NCBI RefSeq assembly: GCF_022179185.1
Contig: NZ_BPQJ01000005.1
Span: 62,001-126,000 of the forward strand
DNA length: 64,000 bases
Reading direction: 5' to 3'
Origin: Methylobacterium frigidaeris
GTDB lineage: Bacteria; Pseudomonadota; Alphaproteobacteria; Rhizobiales; Beijerinckiaceae
How positions within the stretch are numbered: the stretch's first letter is position 1; each line of letters starts with the position of its first letter. Shown here one piece after another: positions 7,983-15,222 of the stretch. The position numbers were made by a program, and so were the translations under genes. The notes beneath the pieces were generated by a model that was given only the letters and a program-made list of their open reading frames with translations, had not been told where the DNA came from and searched no databases.

Positions 7983-9071
7983 ATGGGCCCGACCGACGAT
8001 AGGCTCCGCTGCCTCGACGGCAGACTCGGCGAGGCGGCCCTCGATCCGTCGCGCTGGAGTGCCGTGCTCGCGGAGGTCTCCAACCTGGTCGGTGGCGACG
8101 GCGCGATGCTGCTGCAGAGCCATCGCCGGACGCCCGGCGTCCCCTGCACCCCCGAGGTCGACGCACTGGTCGCCGAGTATTTCGGGCAGGGCTGGCACGT
8201 GAACGACCTGCGGACCCGCGCCGTGTCCCGGGTGATGCGGGGCGAGGTCGTCACGGACCACGACATCCTCACGCGCGAGGAGATGGCCCGCGCCCCGTTC
8301 TACAACGACCTGCTGCGGCCGCACGGCTACCACTGGTTCGCGGTCGCGGGCTTCCGGGCCGGGGCGGAGCACTGGGCCGTGTCGGTGCAGCGCAGGACGC
8401 GTCGCGGCCCGTTCGAGGCGGCGCAGGTGCAGCCGCTGGCCGGCCTGATGCCGCGGCTCGGGCAGGCCGCCGCCCTGTCCGAGGCCCTCGGCCGCGCGGC
8501 CCTCGACGGCACTCTGCGCGGGCTCGATCAGGTCGCCCAGGCAGCGCTCGCCCTCGACGGGGCCGGCCGGGTGATCGGCGTCAACAGGCGGGCCGAGGCC
8601 GTGTTCGACGCCGCGTTCCGGGTCGGCGACGGCGCCTTGCGGATCGCCGATCCGCGGGCCCGGGACGAGATGGCGGGCCTGATCGAGGCATTGTCCCCGC
8701 GTCGCGCAACCCCGGCCGGCCCGATCCTGGTGCCGCGGCGCGACCGCCGGCCCCTGATCCTGCGCGTCCTGCCGTTGATCGAGGCCGCCCGCTCACCGTT
8801 CCTCGGCGCCCGCGCGCTCCTCCTCGTCACCGATCTCGAGGCGGAGCGGCGGCCCGATCCGGCCCTGCTGGCGCCCGTCTTCGGCCTCACCGCGGCGGAG
8901 GCGCGGCTCGCCGCCCTCCTGGCCGGCGGCGCCTCCCTGGACGAGGCCGCCGAGGCGCTCGGCATCGCGGTCGAGACTGCGCGCAGCCAGATCAAGGCGG
9001 TCTTCGCCAAGACCGGTACCGGCCGGCAGGGCGCCCTGGTGGCGCTCCTCGGCGCGCCGGGCCTGCGATGA
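7983..9071 (+). CDS. LuxR-type helix-turn-helix transcriptional regulator
   Basis: This 362-residue soluble protein starts at an ATG. Its C-terminal 60 residues form a LuxR-like HTH (FGLTAAEARLAALLAGGASL, then AEALGIAVETARSQIKAVFA). The N-terminal region has the shape of a GAF/PAS-like sensor, with GQGWHVNDLRTR and FYNDLLRPHGYHWFAVAGF, commonly seen in alphaproteobacterial regulators of this type. The middle (about 180-290) is PAS-like (ALDGAGRVIGVNRRAEAVFD). The ligand is unknown. The stop codon lies inside a perfect hairpin shared with the convergent gene. Confidence 0.8.
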   Translation: MGPTDDRLRCLDGRLGEAALDPSRWSAVLAEVSNLVGGDGAMLLQSHRRTPGVPCTPEVDALVAEYFGQGWHVNDLRTRAVSRVMRGEVVTDHDILTREEMARAPFYNDLLRPHGYHWFAVAGFRAGAEHWAVSVQRRTRRGPFEAAQVQPLAGLMPRLGQAAALSEALGRAALDGTLRGLDQVAQAALALDGAGRVIGVNRRAEAVFDAAFRVGDGALRIADPRARDEMAGLIEALSPRRATPAGPILVPRRDRRPLILRVLPLIEAARSPFLGARALLLVTDLEAERRPDPALLAPVFGLTAAEARLAALLAGGASLDEAAEALGIAVETARSQIKAVFAKTGTGRQGALVALLGAPGLR

Positions 9072-9107
9072 GGCCGACGGTCGTCTTCAACGACCGTCGG
9101 CCTCATC
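9067..9107. terminator. Bidirectional hairpin overlapping two stop codons
   Basis: A perfect 18-bp stem (9067-9084 with 9090-9107) closes a 5-base loop. It includes the TGA of the LuxR-type gene (9069-9071) and most of the TGA of the convergent gene (9106-9108). There is no long T-run, so termination may need Rho or rely on stem strength. Confidence 0.75.
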
Positions 9108-10236
9108 AGGGCTTGGCCCAGATCCCGAGCTTGCCCGCGCGCGCGTGGCGCTCGGCCTCGACGAGGTCCGGCGTCGCCTCGGCGGTGGCGCGGCCGCCGC
9201 CGTTGTAGAGTACCACCTCGGAGAGGTCGTGCCCGTCGACGGTGCAGATCCAGGCAGTCTTCGCCGGGCTGGGCTGGCAGTTCACCGGGCGTCCGCCGAG
9301 ATAGCCCGAGAGGTCGCTGGCCTGCGCGCCCCTGGCCGATTCGACGCCGTAGAGGCGCAGGGTCCGACCGCCGAGCCGCAGGGTCGCGGTATCGAGCACC
9401 TCGGCGACGCCGGCGAGCGGACCGGCCGCCTCCGGCACCAGGGCGCCGGTCTCGACCGGCTCGCGCTTCGTCTCGGCCGGCTTCGATTCCGCCGTTACCG
9501 GTGCGGGCTTCTTCTCGGCCGGCCTGGCCTCCGCGGGCTTCGCCTCGACGGTCCGCGCATCGGCGGGCTTGCCCTGACCAGCCCCTTGGCGGATCCCCTG
9601 TGCGGGTGCCTGCGCGACAGCGGCCTCGCGGGCGGGCTCCTCGCCGCCGCGGAGCACCACGTAGCCGATGCCCAGCACGGCGAGCCCTCCGAGGGCGGCA
9701 TAGGCCGGGCGGCGGGACGAACCGCGACCGGGCAGCGGCTGCGGCCGGGCGAGGCCAGGCTTCAACCCCTCGCCGGGCGGCGGCGGCACTACGACAGGGG
9801 ACACCGGCGCGGCGGCCGGGGCCTCCGGCTCTCGCACCGGCCGGCGCAGGCGCGCGGTAAGCCCGGCCAGGGCGTCCCGCAGGCGCGAGGCGCGGGCGGG
9901 GCGGGAGGGCGGCTCGGGTGCGGCTGCGGGCTTCACCACGATCCAGTCCCGCGGGGCCTCCGCCGGGGCCGGGGCGGCGGGCGGTTGGAACAGGGTGGGG
10001 TGCTGGCGGCGCAGCTCGTCGACGAGATCGGCCAAGGTCAGGGGCAAGGCCTCGCCCTCGACGGTGCGGGTGCGCGGGCGCCCGTCCCGGTCGACGATCT
10101 GGTAGCCCGGCGGCGCGTCGAGGCGGCGGATCGCGGATTCCACCAGGAGTTCGAGGGTGCGACGGGCCACCGCGACGGGGCGCTGCCGGTCGATCTCGGC
10201 CCGGATCAGCGCCTGCAACTGCTCACGCGAGGTCAT
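9106..10236 (-). CDS. Membrane-anchored protein with SNase-like C-terminal domain
   Basis: From the ATG at 10236 the protein has 376 residues; ATG 10254 is an alternative. The N-terminus (TSREQLQALIRAEIDRQRP) is a soluble helical region, then a Pro-rich linker. A transmembrane helix follows (AYAALGGLAVLGIGYVVLRG), then a long Ala/Lys/Pro/Glu tether with repeated KPAEAR/KPAETK units. The last 100 residues resemble the thermonuclease/SNase fold: AEVLDTATLRLGGRTLRLYG, DGHDLSEVVLYNGGGRA, EAERHARAGKLGIWA. The Arg and Asp/Glu set that marks active nucleases is not evident, so a binding role is as likely as nuclease action. The domain should face the periplasm. Confidence 0.65.
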   Translation of the reverse strand: MTSREQLQALIRAEIDRQRPVAVARRTLELLVESAIRRLDAPPGYQIVDRDGRPRTRTVEGEALPLTLADLVDELRRQHPTLFQPPAAPAPAEAPRDWIVVKPAAAPEPPSRPARASRLRDALAGLTARLRRPVREPEAPAAAPVSPVVVPPPPGEGLKPGLARPQPLPGRGSSRRPAYAALGGLAVLGIGYVVLRGGEEPAREAAVAQAPAQGIRQGAGQGKPADARTVEAKPAEARPAEKKPAPVTAESKPAETKREPVETGALVPEAAGPLAGVAEVLDTATLRLGGRTLRLYGVESARGAQASDLSGYLGGRPVNCQPSPAKTAWICTVDGHDLSEVVLYNGGGRATAEATPDLVEAERHARAGKLGIWAKP

Positions 10237-10357
10237 GTCCGCATCGTGTCCCATCACCCCCGGCCGCGGGGTCTGCCTGAGCCGCCCGCCCCTTCGGCGG
10301 GCGCTCGCCCTCTTCATCTAGGTCCTGACCGGCGCCCTGTCACAGGGCTGCGGATCC

Positions 10358-11161
10358 TCAGCGGCTCGCCACCGCGTCGCGGTGCACGACCCGGCTGTTC
10401 TCGGACACGATCACCGGGCGCCCGCCGGCGAAGCTCACCGCGAGTTCCAGGTCGACGGTGCCCTGCGAGCGCACGCCGCGATCGGGGCTGAAGGCCGAGA
10501 AATCGACCGTGGCCTGGACCCGGCAGGTGGCGAGCCCGGCATTGCAGGCGGTGCGCAGGGAATCCGGCCGCGGCCGGTAGCGGCGCTCGGGCCAGCGCTG
10601 CACGAAGCGGCGCTTCTCGGACATCAGGCTGGCGAGGCTCATCGGCCGGCCGTGGAAGACGACCCGATCGCCGTAGAAGCCCGGCGCCGCCGCGAGGGCC
10701 GCTCCGTTGGACCCCGAGATCGACGCCAGGTAGTCGCGGGCGAGGCGCTGCGACGCCACGGCCCAGTCGCGCACCTGCCCGTCCGAGACGGCGATGGGGG
10801 CGGGGGCGGGGGCGGGAATCTGAACGGGGAGCGGGCGCTCGTCCCGGGCGAGCCGCGCAGCGCGGCGGGCCGCCGTCGCGGCGTGGAGCCCGCTGCGGGC
10901 CGGCCGGCGCGCCTCCTCGGCGACCCGGCGCGGGGTGTGGGCCTTCGGCGCCTCGGCCCGGGCGGCCGGGGCGAATCTAGGTGCGGGGGCTGGGGGGGTG
11001 CGGGCCGGAGCGGGGTCCTTGGCAGCGGGGCTCTGGGCGGTCCGGTTGGGCGGATCGACCCAGCCCTGCGCCAGGGCGGCCGGGGACAGGAGGATCGTCA
11101 GGCCGAGGCCGAGCAGGGCGGCCGACGGGCGGGAGAGGCTGAACCGAAGGGAACGGAGCAT
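10358..11161 (-). CDS. Secreted protein with SnoaL/NTF2-like C-terminal region
   Basis: I chose the ATG at 11161 (MLRSLRFSLSRPSAALLGLG), which gives a clear signal peptide ending near ALAQG. A long Pro/Ala/Arg linker (about 35-125) precedes a 140-residue globular end. That end contains VRDWAVASQRLARDYLASIS, FYGDRVVFHGRPMSLASLM and RVQATVDFSAFSPDRGVRSQ. Its strand pattern resembles NTF2/SnoaL-like domains and the nuclear transport factor-like ends of other rhizobial exported proteins. Two cysteines (ACNAGLATCR) could form a disulfide. Its function is unknown; it is likely periplasmic. Confidence 0.65.
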   Translation of the reverse strand: MLRSLRFSLSRPSAALLGLGLTILLSPAALAQGWVDPPNRTAQSPAAKDPAPARTPPAPAPRFAPAARAEAPKAHTPRRVAEEARRPARSGLHAATAARRAARLARDERPLPVQIPAPAPAPIAVSDGQVRDWAVASQRLARDYLASISGSNGAALAAAPGFYGDRVVFHGRPMSLASLMSEKRRFVQRWPERRYRPRPDSLRTACNAGLATCRVQATVDFSAFSPDRGVRSQGTVDLELAVSFAGGRPVIVSENSRVVHRDAVASR

Positions 11162-11302
11162 GGGGGCGGCACCCGGGGGGAGGAGCACGATCGGGCAAAT
11201 GACTACAAGCGAGTGAACGTTCGTCGCCGCGGTTACGGTTCCATTGCGGGCCCGGCGCCCTCCCCGCTACCCACGTTCCCCACACCCTCGAAGCACCATC
11301 GG

Positions 11303-11350
11303 GCGGCAGGTCTCGCAGGCAGCAGGTCTCGCAGGCGGCAGGTCTCGCGC
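11303..11350. repeat. Three 16-bp tandem repeats in intergenic DNA
   Basis: Units gcggcaggtctcgcag, gcagcaggtctcgcag and gcggcaggtctcgcgc follow one another. They lie in the 399-bp divergent gap 11162-11560 between the secreted protein and the lipid kinase. The rest of that gap shows no gene. Confidence 0.85.
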
Positions 11351-11560
11351 CAAGGAAACCCCCGGGGACCTTGCCAAGCGCGGCCGCGACCCCACCTCAT
11401 GGGCTCCCCGGGTCCGGGCCCCTCTGGCGGTTCGAGGCGTCGACCGCGATGTCGGACCCCTTCGCTGCCTTTGTGCTGACGCGGCACGATCGCACTGGAG
11501 GGCCCGCAGCCTTGCGCGTCATCCCGACTCCGTTCCCCTTCCTCCGTGCCGGAGGCGCCG

Positions 11561-12478
11561 ATGTCCGGCGCTGAGGCGACCCGGCGGGCCCTGCTCGTCG
11601 TCAACAAGAAGGCCCGCAACGGCGGCCTCGACCTCGAGGCCGTGAAGGGCGTGCTGCGCCGCGGCGGCATCGAGCCGGTGGATCCGCCGCCGGACGAGAG
11701 CGACTGCAAGGCGCTGATCCACGCCCATGCCGCCACCTGCGACATGGTGATCCTGGGCGGCGGCGACGGCACCCTCAACGCCGCCGCCCAGGCGCTGGCC
11801 GAGGCGCAGCTGCCGCTGGGCATCCTGCCGCTCGGCACCGCCAACGACCTCGCCCGCAGCCTCGGCCTGCCCGCCGACCCGCTGGAGGCGGCGGAGGTGA
11901 TCGCCACGGTGCCGGCCCGGCCGATCGACCTCGGCTGCGTCAACGGCCACTACTTCTTCAACGTCGCCAGCATCGGCTTCTCGGCCGATCTCGCCGGCGA
12001 GCTGACGGCGGACCTCAAGCGCCGCCTCGGCACGATCGGCTACGGCGTGGCGGCCTTCCGGCTGCTGCGCCGGGCGCGGCCGTTCACGGTCTATATCGAG
12101 CATGACGGCACGGTGGAGACCGTGCGCACCATCCAGGTCTCTGTCGGCAACGGCCGCCATTACGGCGGCGGCATGACGGTGGAGGAGAACGCCACCGTCG
12201 ATGACGGCCTGCTGAACTTCTACAGCCTGGAGGTCGCCCATTGGTGGCGGCTTCTCGCCCTGCTGCCGGCCCTGCGCCGGGGCACGCAAGGAAAGGCCGC
12301 CGACGTGCGGGCCTTCCAGACCACCGAGGTGGTGCTGCGCACCAAGAAGCCGCGCCCGGTCAACACCGACGGCGAATTGACGACCTACACCCCCGCCCAT
12401 GTCCGGGTGCTGCCGAAGGCCGTTCAGGTCCACGCGCCGCCGCTGTCGGCGCCGGCCCGCCCCTCGATCTTCCCATAA
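11561..12478 (+). CDS. Diacylglycerol/lipid kinase family protein (YegS/DagK-like)
   Basis: This 305-residue protein begins at an ATG with GGAGG six bases upstream. The nucleotide-binding signature of the DAGK catalytic domain is intact: VVNKKARNGG near the N-terminus, ILGGGDGTLNAAAQ (GGGDGT loop) at about 60-70, and PLGTANDLARSL. The C-terminal beta-sandwich contains VGNGRHYGGG and a PxNTDGEL-type motif (RPVNTDGELT). These enzymes phosphorylate diacylglycerol or related lipids at the inner membrane face. The next gene, terC-like, starts 15 bp downstream, so the two are likely co-transcribed. Confidence 0.92.
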   Translation: MSGAEATRRALLVVNKKARNGGLDLEAVKGVLRRGGIEPVDPPPDESDCKALIHAHAATCDMVILGGGDGTLNAAAQALAEAQLPLGILPLGTANDLARSLGLPADPLEAAEVIATVPARPIDLGCVNGHYFFNVASIGFSADLAGELTADLKRRLGTIGYGVAAFRLLRRARPFTVYIEHDGTVETVRTIQVSVGNGRHYGGGMTVEENATVDDGLLNFYSLEVAHWWRLLALLPALRRGTQGKAADVRAFQTTEVVLRTKKPRPVNTDGELTTYTPAHVRVLPKAVQVHAPPLSAPARPSIFP

Positions 12479-12493
12479 GGAGGACCGTCCGTC

Positions 12494-13234
12494 GTGGAGT
12501 CCCTCGTTCAGCTCGCCGCCGACCCGACGGCCTGGGCCGCCCTCGCGACCCTCGTCGTGATGGAGGTCGTGCTCGGTATCGACAACCTGATCTTCATCTC
12601 GATCATCACCAACAAGCTGCCGGTGGAGCAGCAGTCGCGGGCCCGGCGCATCGGCATCGGCCTCGCCCTCATCCTGCGCCTCGCGCTGCTCGGCACCGTG
12701 GCCTACATCGTCCACCTGACCCAGCCGGTCTTCGAGATCTTCGGCAAGGGCCTGTCCTGGCGCGACATGATCCTGATCGCCGGCGGCCTGTTCCTGCTCT
12801 GGAAGGCCACCAAGGAGATCCACCACAGCCTCGACCCGGACCCGCAGGAGAAGACCGGCGGCGGCGCCTCCCTCGGCTTCACCGCGGCGATCGGCCAGAT
12901 CCTGATCCTCGACCTGGTCTTCTCGATCGACAGCATCATCACGGCGGTCGGCATGACCGAGCACGTGCCGATCATGGTGATCGCGGTCCTCGCCGCGGTG
13001 ACCGTGATGCTGCTCGCCGCCGATCCCCTGTCGCGCTTCATCGCCGCCAACCCGACGGTGGTGATGCTGGCCCTCGGCTTCCTCATCATGATCGGCATGA
13101 CGCTGATCGCGGAAGGCTTCGGAGCCCACGTGCCGAAGGGTTACGTCTACACCGCCATGGCCTTCTCGGCCGGCGTCGAGGTGCTCAACATCCTCGGCCG
13201 GCGGGCGCGGCAAGCCAAGCGCAAGGCGGCGTGA
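12494..13234 (+). CDS. TerC-family integral membrane protein
   Basis: This 246-residue protein starts at GTG with a strong AAGGAGG upstream. About seven transmembrane helices are visible. The family-typical acidic motifs [14 protein letters not shown] and [14 protein letters not shown] occur in the two halves. TerC proteins (YkoY/Alx relatives) have been linked to metal, especially manganese, export and co-translational metal loading, and to tellurite resistance. A strong intrinsic terminator follows at 13261, so dagK-like and terC-like genes form a closed two-gene unit. Confidence 0.93.
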   Translation: MESLVQLAADPTAWAALATLVVMEVVLGIDNLIFISIITNKLPVEQQSRARRIGIGLALILRLALLGTVAYIVHLTQPVFEIFGKGLSWRDMILIAGGLFLLWKATKEIHHSLDPDPQEKTGGGASLGFTAAIGQILILDLVFSIDSIITAVGMTEHVPIMVIAVLAAVTVMLLAADPLSRFIAANPTVVMLALGFLIMIGMTLIAEGFGAHVPKGYVYTAMAFSAGVEVLNILGRRARQAKRKAA

Positions 13235-13260
13235 CGCCTGTCATTCCGGTGCTCTGACGG

Positions 13261-13300
13261 CAGCGCCCGATCGTGATGCGGTCGGGCGCTGTTTTCGTTT
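13261..13300 (+). terminator. Intrinsic terminator after terC-like gene
   Basis: A 13-bp stem (13261-13273 with 13279-13291; one G-T pair) and a short loop are followed by ttttcgttt. Confidence 0.85.
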
Positions 13301-13358
13301 GGGGTGTCTGCGTCGCCATTCGACTCTGATACGCCCGTCCTTTCCCGGACGAGTGCAG

Positions 13359-13484
13359 CGAAGCGGAAGGAGATCCGGGATCCAGGAGAGAAGTGCCGCG
13401 AAGCGGCTCTGAATGGTGCAACGTTGCAGACATACGGACGCTTCGCGCCATTCCATGCTGGATCCCGGATCTCCTTCCACTTCG
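13359..13484. repeat. Intergenic palindromic element with 26-bp arms
   Basis: Arms 13359-13384 and 13459-13484 are reverse complements with one mismatch and end in atccgggatcca. Further nested complementarity (gaatgg with ccattc) lies inside. The element sits between two convergent units (terC-like and the histidine kinase). Nothing else is seen in 13301-13566. Confidence 0.8.
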
Positions 13485-13566
13485 TTTCAATCATCCAGGA
13501 AAGTGTGGCGGCTGACGAGAAGCGATCTGTGTGTTCGGACCGGATCCGCTCCCAACGGACCCCGTC

Positions 13567-14676
13567 CTACCCGAGATCGATCCGAAAGCACGCCCCCGGC
13601 CCTTCCTCCGCCACGACGCCTATGCGCCAGCCGTGCAGTTCGGCGATGCGCCGGCAGATGCTGAGTCCTAGGCCGACACCGTTCGGCGCGCCCCCGTTCG
13701 GCACCCGGGCGAAGGTCTCGAAGATCGCCTCGTGGAAGCTGGGCGGCACGCCGATCCCGGTGTCGCGCACGGTGATCCGGCCCGGCTCCCCGGGCCAGGC
13801 CCGGACCTCGATCCGCAACGGCCGCTCCGGCTCGCGGTAGCGGATACTGTTGGCGATGAGGTTCTGAAACAGGTTGGTCAGGAGCGCCGGAACGCCGTTC
13901 ACCACCGGCAGCTTTCCGACATCGAGGTCGGCCGAGGCGGCGCGCAGGTCGAGGTCGAGGTTGCGGGCCGCGTCCGTGACCACCCGGCCGAGATCGACCG
14001 GCGCGAAGGTGTGGCTCTCGGCACTCAGGCGGGCATAGTCGAGCAGCCCCGTGGTCATCCGGTTGAGGCGGGCGGCGCAGCCCTCGATCGTGTCGAGGCT
14101 GTCGCGCACGATCGGTCCCGCCCCGTCGCCAAGGGTAGTGCGCAGGATGCCGGTGAAGGCCGCGATCTGGCGCAAGGGCGCGCGCAGGTCGTGCGCAGCA
14201 ACGGAGGCAAAGTCGCGCAGGTTGCGGTTCATCCGCTCCAGCTCGCGCGAGGCGGCGATGATCTTCTCCTCCAAGAGGCGCTGCTCGCGGCGCTGCTGGA
14301 GCACCCAATGGTCGATCGGCCGGTCGACCTGGTCGACGGTGGTGAGCACCGCGTGCTCGCGGCGGCCCGCCTCCCACGAGATCGCGACGTCGCAGCGCGG
14401 GGCGCCGCTCACCATGGCGAGGCGGATGCCGGGCAGCACGATCGGGTCAGGTGCGGTCCGCTGCTGGGCGCGCATGTCCTCCTCGAGACCCGACAGGATC
14501 GGGCTGTCGAAGGCGGAGCGCCCGGGCTCGGGCAGCCAGTCGCTCAACGAACCGGTGCGGCCGCGAATGCGGCCGTCGGGATCGAGCGCCGCGACGCCGA
14601 CGAGTCCGGCCTCGAGAAGGTGGGCCAGGGTGCGGGAGAGGTCTGCTCCGGCCGGGAGCGCGAGGGCGGCGCGCAT
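13567..14676 (-). CDS. Sensor histidine kinase of the GTPase-OmpA operon
   Basis: This 369-residue cytoplasmic kinase has an N-terminal PAS-like part (about 15-130; VGVAALDPDGRIRGRTGSLS) and a coiled-coil linker (QRREQRLLEEKIIAASRELE). A HisKA box with the phosphoacceptor follows (ASVAAHDLRAPLRQIAAFTG). The HATPase domain has N (NLFQNLIANSIRY), G1 (VRDTGIGVPP), F (FETFARV) and G2 (GVGLGLSICRRI) boxes. No membrane segment is present. The ATG lies 5 bp after the GTPase stop. It is the last gene of a five-gene unit that also codes for a response regulator, which is its obvious partner candidate. Confidence 0.92.
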   Translation of the reverse strand: MRAALALPAGADLSRTLAHLLEAGLVGVAALDPDGRIRGRTGSLSDWLPEPGRSAFDSPILSGLEEDMRAQQRTAPDPIVLPGIRLAMVSGAPRCDVAISWEAGRREHAVLTTVDQVDRPIDHWVLQQRREQRLLEEKIIAASRELERMNRNLRDFASVAAHDLRAPLRQIAAFTGILRTTLGDGAGPIVRDSLDTIEGCAARLNRMTTGLLDYARLSAESHTFAPVDLGRVVTDAARNLDLDLRAASADLDVGKLPVVNGVPALLTNLFQNLIANSIRYREPERPLRIEVRAWPGEPGRITVRDTGIGVPPSFHEAIFETFARVPNGGAPNGVGLGLSICRRIAELHGWRIGVVAEEGPGACFRIDLG

Positions 14677-14681
14677 GGCGC

Positions 14682-15218
14682 TTACAGGCTCCGGCGCTCG
14701 ATCGTGGCGGCGAGCTCGGCGAACAGGCCGGCGACCCCGTGCCCGGTGCGGGCGCTCGCGAGCGCGACGACGTCGGCGCCCCGTGCCCGGGCGAGGAGGT
14801 CGGGCGGCGGCCCCGAGCCGGGCTCGCCGGATATCCCGGCCGCTTCTCTGGCGACGAGGTCGCTCTTGTTCAGCACCGCGGCGCAGGGGCGGCCCGGCAG
14901 CGCCTCGCGGAACCCTGAGATCAGCGCCGCCATCTGGTCGAGGGAGGCCGGCCGCGTGACGTCGGCGACGATGAGCGCCCCGCTCGCCCCCTTGAGATAG
15001 ACGGTGCGGAAGATGCTGAGGCCGAAATCGCCGTCGGTGTCCCACAGGACCAGCGGCATGGGTTTGCCCCCGCCCTGCAGCGGGGCGGTCGTGGTGTAGA
15101 TGTCGACCCCGATCGTCGCCTTGTAGCTGGTCTCGAACCGGCCGAAGGCGAGCCGGTTGGCGAGCGAGGTCTTGCCCACGCCGATCGCCCCCAGGATCAT
15201 GATCTTGCGCGCCGCCAC
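14682..15218 (-). CDS. Rab/Ras-like small GTPase
   Basis: This 178-residue GTPase begins at GTG. It has G1 GAIGVGKTS (10-18), G2 Thr in ATIGVD, G3 WDTDGD, G4 NKSD and a G5-like ALASARTG. The G3 motif departs from the usual DTAGQ: the Ala is Asp and the catalytic Gln (Ras Gln61) is Asp. The position of Ras Gly12 is Ile. In eukaryotic Ras, changes at these two positions block hydrolysis, so slow or helper-dependent turnover is expected, as with bacterial MglA and its roadblock partner MglB. The upstream gene product has a roadblock/longin-like region that may be that helper. Confidence 0.9.
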   Translation of the reverse strand: MAARKIMILGAIGVGKTSLANRLAFGRFETSYKATIGVDIYTTTAPLQGGGKPMPLVLWDTDGDFGLSIFRTVYLKGASGALIVADVTRPASLDQMAALISGFREALPGRPCAAVLNKSDLVAREAAGISGEPGSGPPPDLLARARGADVVALASARTGHGVAGLFAELAATIERRSL

Positions 15219-15222
15219 GAGG

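Noticed and set aside
5306..8272. Long open frame on the minus strand opposite the PEPC-family gene
   Set aside because: High G+C leaves the complementary frames open. The translation is repetitive Arg/Ala/Gly without motifs, while the plus frame is a recognisable enzyme.
11303..11350. CRISPR-like direct repeats
   Set aside because: The units are directly adjacent, 16 bp long and without spacers, so this is a simple tandem repeat.
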